Under the pieces are notes generated by a model. That model had not been told where the DNA came from and searched no databases. It saw only the letters and a list, made by a program, of their open reading frames with translations. Shown piece after piece: positions 34,300 to 42,600 of a DNA stretch of 64,000 nt. The DNA comes from OLB11 sp041392835 (GTDB taxonomy: Bacteria; Bacteroidota; Bacteroidia; Chitinophagales; Chitinophagaceae). Where the stretch lies: NCBI GenBank assembly GCA_041392835.1, contig JAWKLF010000003.1, positions 1 to 64,000 on the forward strand. Direction: 5' to 3'. Numbering within the stretch: position 1 is the first letter of the stretch; each line of letters begins with the position of its first letter. Both the position numbers and the translations under genes were made by a program.

Positions 34300-35325
34300 A
34301 TGAAACAAAAATTACTTTCTTTATTCTTTATTTCGTCTCTTTTGGGAATTATCTATGTTACTAATTCTTCTTATAGCACAGGTCCGCCAACTTCGGCTGC
34401 TACTGGTGGCTGTACTTGTCATGGTGCCTCAAGCGGTAATACAGTTGTATCCATAGATTTTAATTCAGGCAATTTAAACTATGTAAATGGACAGACCTAT
34501 CCTATCAAAGTATCTGTATATAGTTTTACTAATATGCCTGCTGCTGGTTTTATCATCAACTCTAACATTGGAGCCTTGTCTTTAAACTCATCGGGCGTAC
34601 AAATTGCAGGAAACTATGCAATGCATACTACGCCTAAAGCTTCAAGCGGTACAGGTCCGGCTGTAACAGAGTGGTTTGTGAATTGGACGGCACCTGCATC
34701 CGGGAATACGCCTTTACAATTAGTAGGGGCAGGCAATGCGGTAAATCTACTTAATGGTAATTCGGGCGATCAGTGGAATTTTGCTTCTTCGGTTTCGGTT
34801 GTATTGCCACTTCAAGATTTTGTTTTTGATGTTTTGAGTTCTAAAACAGGAAACACAATCACTTGGAAAAATGAAAATCAAAAAGATATTTCTTCATATG
34901 TTATAGAAGTAAGTAAAGACGGAAAATCTTTTGAAAAATTAGCTCAATTAGAAGCAAATCAGTCGGGGTATGAATACCTTGATGCTACTAAATATACTTC
35001 CCATTTTATTTACTATAGAATATATGCTCAATATCAAAATGATACAAAAGAGTATACCAATGTAAAAAGAATTATTAATACGCAATATGCAAATACATAT
35101 TCTTTATTCCCATCTATAACTAAACAAAATGCAACTGTTACTCTACTTGGATTAGAGAGCCAAGCCTCTCAAGTAATTTTGTATAATCAATTTGGGAAAA
35201 TAGTGCATGAAGCAACTTTGCAAAATAATCAATTTCAAATTCCAGATGTAGCTAGTGGTATCTATTTTGTAGCTGTTAAAATTAATAATCAAGTCTATTT
35301 TGTAGACAAGATGATGGTACAATAA
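34300..35325 (+). CDS. Secreted choice-of-anchor V / T9SS type A protein
   Basis: This is a 341-residue exported protein. After a signal peptide (ISSLLGIIYVTNSSYS) comes a Gly/Ser/Thr-rich segment with GGCTCHGASSG, then a reelin-like beta domain (YPIKVSVYSFTNMPAAGFIIN, AMHTTPKASSG, VTEWFVNWTAPASG), which is the choice-of-anchor V arrangement. An Ig-like domain follows, and a type A T9SS sorting domain closes the protein (YSLFPSITKQNATVTL...SGIYFVAVKINNQVY). Many relatives carry CxxCH near the N terminus; here it is CTCH, so heme attachment is doubtful. A strong terminator follows. Confidence 0.85.
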   Translation: MKQKLLSLFFISSLLGIIYVTNSSYSTGPPTSAATGGCTCHGASSGNTVVSIDFNSGNLNYVNGQTYPIKVSVYSFTNMPAAGFIINSNIGALSLNSSGVQIAGNYAMHTTPKASSGTGPAVTEWFVNWTAPASGNTPLQLVGAGNAVNLLNGNSGDQWNFASSVSVVLPLQDFVFDVLSSKTGNTITWKNENQKDISSYVIEVSKDGKSFEKLAQLEANQSGYEYLDATKYTSHFIYYRIYAQYQNDTKEYTNVKRIINTQYANTYSLFPSITKQNATVTLLGLESQASQVILYNQFGKIVHEATLQNNQFQIPDVASGIYFVAVKINNQVYFVDKMMVQ

Positions 35326-35349
35326 ATAGATAGTAAACAAATATTTAGT

Positions 35350-35378
35350 GAGGCTGTTCATATTCTTTGAACAGCCTC
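35350..35378 (+). terminator. Intrinsic terminator after the choice-of-anchor V gene
   Basis: GAGGCTGTTCA and TGAACAGCCTC form a perfect 11-bp stem around a 7-base loop, followed by seven T (35379-35385). The stem begins with the same GAGGCTG as the terminator at 21729. Confidence 0.9.
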
Positions 35379-35385
35379 TTTTTTT

Positions 35386-35781
35386 ATCTTTTATCCCGAT
35401 TATACTATTGTAACAGACCCAAAAAATGCTCTAAATCCCGTATGCGTTAGGAGAATATCGGGTTATACCACTCTAAAAATTGGTCTGAACCCAATTTAAG
35501 ATTGGTATAATACCAAAAAAATATATGTAATCTCCATACAATGGAAAACATCTATCGAATGGGCATATACTCCCGTAAACTACAGGATAGGATTTTGTCT
35601 CCGACACAAATCATAATGGCATAATAACGCCATATATCATTGTGAGGTTATTAAATAGCGTTGGACTTGTTTAAAATTGCAAATAGTGTGAATGCTAAAA
35701 AACAATCAATAGAAAATGAATAAACACATCAGATGAAGTATTCATCGATTATATTTACAGTAAACTGAATCGCCACTATCC
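35386..35781. other. Intergenic region upstream of the sensor kinase gene
   Basis: No gene is seen. The stretch holds a possible family II repeat near 35430-35490 (GTATGCGTTAGG, then CGGG), the longest family I repeat copy at 35520-35606, and a GATGAA-gta-TTCATC inverted repeat at 35732-35746 close to the kinase start. No clean promoter is seen; TATATTTA near 35750 is one base off the -7 consensus. Confidence 0.5.
35520..35606 (+). repeat. Dispersed intergenic repeat family I, copy B
   Basis: These 87 bases align without gaps to 39448-39534, with about 59 identical positions by hand count. The 38-base core at 35569-35606 also matches 21995-22032 (29 of 38). The segment GAAAACATCTATCGAAT recurs near 46031 (21 of 24 over the longer stretch). 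Confidence 0.65.
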
Positions 35782-38733
35782 ATGAGACCAATAATGTTTG
35801 TTTTGCTAATGTGCTTATGCCTTGTAAAAATTGGGCTAACACAAACAATTATGGATAAACGAAGCTATTCCATTCAAGATGGCTACAAGATATCAAACAT
35901 GCATGGTATGGTGTACGATGATGATGGGTGGTTATGGATGGTGGGAATAGCCTCTAATGCAGAAGAGTTCAAACTTTCAACGCGACGCTTTGTTATGCAG
36001 CGATACGATGGACAATCTTTACACGATGTCAAATTGCCATTTACTAATCATAAAGGACCGCTACATTTCTTATTTCTAAAAACGAATCAAAATAAATTGA
36101 TTTTGGGTGGATATTGTAATGATCAATTTACGATATACGAACTGAATCCCAAAAATTTGAAGATCAGTAAGCTATCTCAAGCACAAGAAGTAGTTCGCGA
36201 CTGTAGCGTGCTACAAGTTTTTAATATGGGGAATGATATTCTCTTTTTCTCTCAAAAAAGAGATCAAGTCATTATATATAAAATGTCACCCGATGCCAAG
36301 ATAACTCCTTATGGAAATGTGGCTTATGAAGGTGAAAAAACACTACATTTTAAAAATTTGGTAGAATATAAAAATCATTTTTTAATTAATAATTCTCGCA
36401 GTGGGATCTTATGCTTTAATAAAAATGGACAATTCGTTAAGCAATTAGCTTTGAAAAGTAGTCCCAATAAAAAGCTGCTAATAAATAGTTGGTATCGTAG
36501 TGAAAAGATTCTGATATTAAACCTAGCAGACCTTCCGTCGCAATACACTTTTGATGAAGAAATTTTGGAATTGGTTCCAATACCAAAGTCTAACGCCTTG
36601 AATTATGATTTCTTTGTTCAAGATAATAAGGGCAATCGTTTCGAATACTTTAGTAAGAATCAGAATATAATAGCCAGACGTATTTTAAATAATAATCCCA
36701 CTCCCATTTATGATTCACTACATTTACAACTCGATGCTTCTGTTGCCTCGCGCAATCTAAATAGGGAACTAGTTATAGCAAATGGTGACCAATTAGAACA
36801 TCTATTTTTTGCAAATAACAATGTTAAAACCTATCTCGAAAACTATAGCATTCGAGGCATTCTTCAAGAGTCTAAGCACGGTTTATTGGTGGCTACAGAA
36901 GCGAATGGTTGGTATCGTATTAATACACTCACAGATGAAGTTATACCTTTTAATACATGGCTAAATGGTAAGCCAATAATTTTATCATCCAACAGGGCTA
37001 TTTTTAATGATGGTCAATTTTATTGGAGCAATTATGAAGATGGTATTGTTAAAATAAACAAACAAAATGGTTCTGTTTTCCCTACTATTTATTACCCTGT
37101 TGAGTGTATGACCAGTGATGATAAATACATTTATTACGGTACAAATTTACACAATCTTATGCGCTTTGATAAGAAAGTGATGCAAAATAAAATTTTGTCA
37201 GCTACTGATACTTTATATGTTTTGGATATTACTCGTGATAATCATACACTATATGCTGCGTGCAATAAAGGTTTACTTATATATAAAAATGATAAGCTAA
37301 ATATGATAGCTCCAAACAACGATGAGGATTTATTATCGGTTGATTTTACCTCGGATTATGGGTTGTTGGTTGGTTCCAAAAATGGAAACCTATATCAGTA
37401 CAACGAAGAAAATGGGTCGTTTAGGCTATTGTATCGAGATGAAAAGAAGGCAAGCATAGCAAGTGTCCTCATTGATAGGCAAAAACAAATTTGGCTCAAT
37501 ACCTTTGCGGGTATAGTATGTTTTAATCCTTTCTATAAACAAGCTACACGCTTTGGACAAGAAGATGGTTTATCCCATTATGAATGTAATAGACATAGTG
37601 CTTTCCAGACCAATGAAGGTGATTTTGTGGTTGGCACTATCAAAGGCCTCAATATTTTTACCCCTCAACTACTTTCTAAAAACAATCAGGATTTATATCC
37701 ACGAATTCTTGCAATTACTTCATACAAAAAAAAAGCAAAACAAGTACAAACAATTTATTCTTTAAATGCATTAGACAGTACTAAAAAAGTTGTTCTTCCA
37801 TCCTTACACAACAGCTTGCGGATACATGTTGGTATGTTAGAAATTGTAAACCATAATGAAATCAAATTTCAATATAGACTAAACAAAAAAGAGTGGCTAC
37901 AACCATCGCATCAAAATGAAATTCAATTAATTAATCTTTCTCCAGGTACGTATGAATTGGAAATTGAAGCAATGAATGTACTTCGAGGAAAATTAGGTAA
38001 AACTATTAGACTAGAAATAATTGCAGAACGAATATTTTATAAGCAGTGGTGGTTTCTGTGTTTACTGCTTGGCGGATTAGGTTCACTACTTTACTACATG
38101 TATTATCAACTAAAACAAAAAAATAAATTGCAATCGCAGTTATCCAAAAACTTAATTCTTGGTCAAGAAGAAGAGCGTAAGCGATTGGCGAAAGATTTAC
38201 ATGATGGCATAGGCCAACAACTTATTTTATTAAAACGAAAGGCACAAAATGAACGGATTGAGTCTTTTTCGCAAATGACAGGAGAATTGCTAGAAGAAAT
38301 GCGAAACATAACTCGTGCTTTGCATCCAGTAGCTTTAAAAAACGTTGGTCTCACACAAGCTTTGCAAGATTTGGTAAATAGAGCAGATGGCTTAACAAAT
38401 ATACTATTTACCGTAGAAATAGAATCCATTGATGGTATTCTTTCTTCAGACAATGAGTTAAATCTTTATCGCTTCGTACAAGAAAGTTTAAATAATATTA
38501 TCAAGCATGCTAACTGCACCGCAGCAGAAGTGGACATTTTTTGCATGCAAAATTTTATCACACTCCGAATAGCGGATAATGGAAAAGGATTTGACACAAC
38601 AAGGAATACAAACAGCCTAGGTATCGATACCCTAAAAGAACGTATTAATATATTAAATGGTACATTTGAACTAAAATCTTCAGAGGGCGAAGGAACAATT
38701 GTACGAGCAACAATTCCAATAATCAATGAATAA
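35782..38733 (+). CDS. Beta-propeller sensor histidine kinase (NarL-type HisKA_3)
   Basis: This is a 983-residue membrane sensor. A signal peptide at 1-20 leads into a long periplasmic region with two-component-propeller repeats (residues about 30-650) and a Y_Y_Y-type domain (about 670-750, LSPGTYELEIEAMNVLRGKLG). One transmembrane segment follows (WWFLCLLLGGLGSLLYYMYY). The cytoplasmic part has the HisKA_3 box EEERKRLAKDLHDGIGQQL with phospho-acceptor His807, and an HATPase domain (NLYRFVQESLNNIIKHA, IADNGKGFD, GEGTIVRATIP). Unlike hybrid one-protein systems of this type, the regulator is a separate gene. It overlaps that gene by 8 bases. Confidence 0.92.
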   Translation: MRPIMFVLLMCLCLVKIGLTQTIMDKRSYSIQDGYKISNMHGMVYDDDGWLWMVGIASNAEEFKLSTRRFVMQRYDGQSLHDVKLPFTNHKGPLHFLFLKTNQNKLILGGYCNDQFTIYELNPKNLKISKLSQAQEVVRDCSVLQVFNMGNDILFFSQKRDQVIIYKMSPDAKITPYGNVAYEGEKTLHFKNLVEYKNHFLINNSRSGILCFNKNGQFVKQLALKSSPNKKLLINSWYRSEKILILNLADLPSQYTFDEEILELVPIPKSNALNYDFFVQDNKGNRFEYFSKNQNIIARRILNNNPTPIYDSLHLQLDASVASRNLNRELVIANGDQLEHLFFANNNVKTYLENYSIRGILQESKHGLLVATEANGWYRINTLTDEVIPFNTWLNGKPIILSSNRAIFNDGQFYWSNYEDGIVKINKQNGSVFPTIYYPVECMTSDDKYIYYGTNLHNLMRFDKKVMQNKILSATDTLYVLDITRDNHTLYAACNKGLLIYKNDKLNMIAPNNDEDLLSVDFTSDYGLLVGSKNGNLYQYNEENGSFRLLYRDEKKASIASVLIDRQKQIWLNTFAGIVCFNPFYKQATRFGQEDGLSHYECNRHSAFQTNEGDFVVGTIKGLNIFTPQLLSKNNQDLYPRILAITSYKKKAKQVQTIYSLNALDSTKKVVLPSLHNSLRIHVGMLEIVNHNEIKFQYRLNKKEWLQPSHQNEIQLINLSPGTYELEIEAMNVLRGKLGKTIRLEIIAERIFYKQWWFLCLLLGGLGSLLYYMYYQLKQKNKLQSQLSKNLILGQEEERKRLAKDLHDGIGQQLILLKRKAQNERIESFSQMTGELLEEMRNITRALHPVALKNVGLTQALQDLVNRADGLTNILFTVEIESIDGILSSDNELNLYRFVQESLNNIIKHANCTAAEVDIFCMQNFITLRIADNGKGFDTTRNTNSLGIDTLKERINILNGTFELKSSEGEGTIVRATIPIINE

Positions 38734-39370
38734 AAACGTTTCCATACTTATTGCCGATGACCATCCTCTTTTACTAAACGGACTAGAACAAGAGCTAAGC
38801 GAATTTGGCTATAATATTATTGAAAAAGTAGACAATGGAGCAATTGCCTTAGAACGAATTGTAAGTCAACAACCAGATATAGCCATATTGGATTTGGAAA
38901 TGCCCTTATTATGGGGTTTTGATATTATACAAAAAGCTCGAGCCGAAGGCGTGAAAACAAAATTCATTGCACTTACCTACCACAAAGAACGAAGTTTTAT
39001 TTTACAAGCTTCCAAACTAAATATTGATGGCTATCTACTAAAAGACGAACCTTTTAGTGAAATACATGCTGCTATTCGAGCTTTGTTAAAGGGGGAGCAA
39101 TATTTTAGTGAAACATTTAAAAGTATTTACAAAAACAATGTATCGCCCGAAATAAAAAAAGTAAACTTGTTAACACCATCCGAAAGAACTATTATTCGTA
39201 TGATAGCTCAAGGAAAATCATCACAAGATATTGCAGAAGATTTAACTGTTTCGGTGCGTACTGTACAAAAGCATCGTAGTAATATTATATACAAATTAGA
39301 CCTTAAATCTTCAGTAGATCCTTTAGCTGACTGGGTCAATGAGTACCGAGAATTTATTTTGAGTCTATAA
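38726..39370 (+). CDS. NarL/FixJ-family response regulator
   Basis: This 214-residue regulator pairs with the kinase gene it overlaps. Receiver domain: acidic pair Asp11-Asp12 (IADDHPLL), phosphoacceptor Asp56 (AILDLEMP), switch Thr in ALTYHKER and Lys in YLLKDEPF. The C-terminal LuxR-type helix-turn-helix is at about 148-208 (LTPSERTIIRMIAQGKSSQDIAEDL, SVRTVQKHRSNIIYKL). It should bind DNA as a phosphorylated dimer. The next gene downstream, with possible binding sites before it, encodes a giant beta-helix surface protein. Confidence 0.93.
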   Translation: MNKNVSILIADDHPLLLNGLEQELSEFGYNIIEKVDNGAIALERIVSQQPDIAILDLEMPLLWGFDIIQKARAEGVKTKFIALTYHKERSFILQASKLNIDGYLLKDEPFSEIHAAIRALLKGEQYFSETFKSIYKNNVSPEIKKVNLLTPSERTIIRMIAQGKSSQDIAEDLTVSVRTVQKHRSNIIYKLDLKSSVDPLADWVNEYREFILSL

Positions 39371-39447
39371 ACCAAATGTAAACTTTAAATTATAGGTGCT
39401 TAGTCAATGGAGCATTTCTAATGTGAAATGTAAGATAAAACCGATGC

Positions 39448-39534
39448 AATATATATAACCCCAACGAATCAGGAAACTTCTATCCTATCAACATAAACTC
39501 AAACAAACTGCGGCATAAGATTTGGTCTTCGACA
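39448..39534 (+). repeat. Dispersed intergenic repeat family I, copy C
   Basis: This copy aligns without gaps to copy B over 87 bases and to copy A over the 38-base core (39497-39534, ending TCGACA). It lies 123 bases upstream of the beta-helix gene. Confidence 0.65.
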
Positions 39535-39565
39535 CTAATTACATTGAAATGATATAATATACACC

Positions 39566-39602
39566 TACGTATCCCTACGTATTATTTGTTACAGATACGT
39601 AT
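39566..39602 (+). promoter_or_regulatory. Three phased TACGTAT sites upstream of the beta-helix gene
   Basis: Exact TACGTAT occurs at 39566, 39576 and 39596, at distances of 10 and 20 bases, that is one and two helical turns. The centre TACGTA is palindromic. The NarL heptamer pattern is also TAC-based. Inferred: binding sites for the response regulator encoded just upstream. Confidence 0.55.
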
Positions 39603-39624
39603 TTTTTAGCAGCAGCGGCATAGA

Positions 39625-39632
39625 TAGTTTTG
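39625..39632 (+). promoter_or_regulatory. -7 box of the beta-helix gene
   Basis: TAGTTTTG matches TAnnTTTG. No TTTG lies at the -33 distance, which fits an activator-dependent promoter. The ATG is 24 bases downstream. Confidence 0.5.
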
Positions 39633-39656
39633 TGTGTAGAAAAAAGCCAATATATC

Positions 39657-42600
39657 ATGAACCAAATTATTTCAAAAATTGTATTTATTGTACTATTCAC
39701 TATTTCATTTACTTGGTCAGTAAAAGCTACTGTGTTTTATGTAGATTCGGCCATGGTAGATAACAGCGGCGCAGGAACTACCTGGGCTACTGCCAAAAAA
39801 GATATTCAAAATGCTATTAATGCAGCTAACTATGGCGACGAAGTCTGGGTAAAGGCTGGCACGTATATTCCTACACTATATCCACCATTTGATTTTCCAA
39901 CACCTCCAACGAATTTACGCAATAGAACCATTCATCTAAAAGATGGAGTGGCTCTGTATGGCGGTTTTATGGGTACTGAAACGCTGCGCTCACAACGCGA
40001 CTTTTTGAGTAATGAAACCATCATTAATGGCAATGCTGTCAATCATGTAATACTCTCTGTACATGGTAGCCTGCTCACCATTGTGGATGGGTTTACCATC
40101 ACTGGAGCATCATCTCAGCAAACACTTTATAGTATAACAGTGGAAGGAGAATCTATTTCAAATTATCGAGGCGGTGGTTTTAGTTGTAATAACTCGGATA
40201 TTCAGATAAGCAACTGTTTGATACGTGATAATAATGCTAGTTATGGTGGCGGTATAAATTTAGAGTATTCTTCACCCAAAATTACGAGCTGTTATTTTTA
40301 TAACAACTCGGCATTAAATACGAATTTATTTGGCTTCGGTGGTGGTATTTACGCTCGCTTATCGAGCTCCCCAATTATCACCAATTGTGTGTTTACAGAG
40401 AATGAAGCTTTTTATAGCGGTGCCTGTGAATTTTCAGGCGGTGCTGGTCAAATTATCAATTGCACCTTTGCAAAAAATAACGCTTGGTCTGCCTATGGAG
40501 GTTTGTATTTTAATAATACCCCTAGTTTTACAGTTACCAATTCAATTTCGTTTGGCAATACCCAAGCAAGCACTGCGCCAGGGGATGATCCAAATTATGA
40601 CGGCTTTCCATCGTTCCCTTCTGTTTCATATTCATTTTTAAATCAAAACCCAATTCCAAATCCGCTGTTTATTGATATTAATAACCCTGCCGGACCCGAT
40701 GGCATTTTTCGAACTCCAGACGATGGATTAAACTTACAACGCACAAGCCTTTGCGTAGAGGCGGGTAATCCAAATATTACATCACCCCTTACCGATATTG
40801 CTCAGGCACCTCGTATGGGTAGAATTGATATAGGCGCTTATGAGGTAGTAAATCCTTGTTACCGTTATGTGCGTTATGTTGATAGTAGTGTAGTAGGTGG
40901 ATTAAATGATGGTAGCTCATGGGCCAATGCATTTCCGAATATGGACTCTATCTACGCTACTCACCTCGACTGTGGTACTGTAACCGAAGTATGGGTTGCA
41001 AAAGGAACCTATAAACCAACATTGGATGCCAATTACAATATTCCTACTGACCCTAGAGATAAAACATTTCGACTATTTGATAATATGAAATTGTATGGCG
41101 GTTTTGACGGTACAGAAACAAATAAAAACCAACGCAATATTGAAGCAAACCCTACCATATTTAGTGGAGACATTGGTGTTGTAAATGATAGCAGCGATAA
41201 CTGCTACCATGTACTTACGGCTGCACAAGAAAATGTTACCTTGGACGGTATAACGGTAGTTGGGGGCAATGCAAACGGCACGGGCAGTGTACTAGTGAAT
41301 ACTCAGGATATAAACAGAAATCAAGGAGGTGGTATCAATGCAACAGTAGCAGCCTTGCAAATCAACAATTCATATTTTGATAAAAATGTAGCATCTGAAG
41401 GTGGTGCTATGTTTTTAAAAAAATCAGTAGCATCGGCTAACATGAATAACTTTTTGTATAACCAAGCAAATGATGGAGCAGCTATTTTTAGCGATAGCTC
41501 ACAAAGCACCATAAATAATTCAACTTTTAACTATAATAAGGCATTTCAAAAGGGCGGTGCTATGCATGTTCAAAAAGGGACTGGCAATTTTACGGATTGT
41601 ACTTTTTTTGGAAACCTGTCTTTGCATGGCGGTGCGATGTGGATAGACCAAACGCAAGGCGTGATGAATAATTGCCTCTTAGATAGTAATCATGCCATTA
41701 ATGGTGCAGGTGTATTTTTTAAAAGTTCCAACTATGGTCAAATGTCGAAAAATATTTTTTATCGCAATGTGGCAGACTCAATAGGTGGTGCAGTATATTG
41801 TATGGATAGTTCAATAGCTTATTTTGAAAATAATCTTATAGTGGCCAATGAAGCTATTATTGGCGGTGGTGTAGCGGATAATTCTAATTCGCCAATCCGT
41901 TTTCGTAACTGTACTATGGCAAAAAATATTGCGTTTAGCGATGGTGGTGCATTGGCTGGAAACGATTCTACAGACATGATAAATTGTATTGTTTACAATA
42001 ATTCTGGTTCGGGTGTACAAGGCGTGGCCAATGTTTGGGGAAACCCTTCTGTCAACTATTCCATTGTGCAAGGTATAAGTATATATCCAGGCACTGGAAA
42101 CTTAAATTCGGATCCTTTATTTAAAAATGATTTATCAATTTTTGGAAGTGATAATTTAGCTCGTACATCAGATGATGGTTTTGGTATTCAATACACAAGT
42201 CCTGCACTCAATGCTGGTAATCCCTTGAGTGGTACGCCCACTTTTGACATAATCAGTTTTAATCGGGTAGGTGTAGTAGATATTGGTGCTTACGAATTTT
42301 ACCCATGCAGTAACTACACTAGCAATATCATTTATGTAGATTCCGCTGCAACGGGCGATAACAGCGGAACCTCTTGGGCCAATGCGCATAATGATTTACA
42401 ACACGCTTTGGAAATTGTAAATAACTGTGGTGGCAATTATGAAATTTGGGTTGCAAAAGGAACGTATTATCCCACAACAAGTACCAACAGAAATTCACGC
42501 TTTAACATCCCAAATGGTTCAAAACTTTTTGGTGGATTTAATGGAACAGAAACACAACGAGAACAACGAGATTGGACATTGAACGAAACCATTTTGAGTG

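Noticed and set aside
34378..34440. c-type cytochrome call for the choice-of-anchor V protein
   Set aside because: The motif is CxCH, not CxxCH, and the rest is a beta-sandwich and sorting domain.
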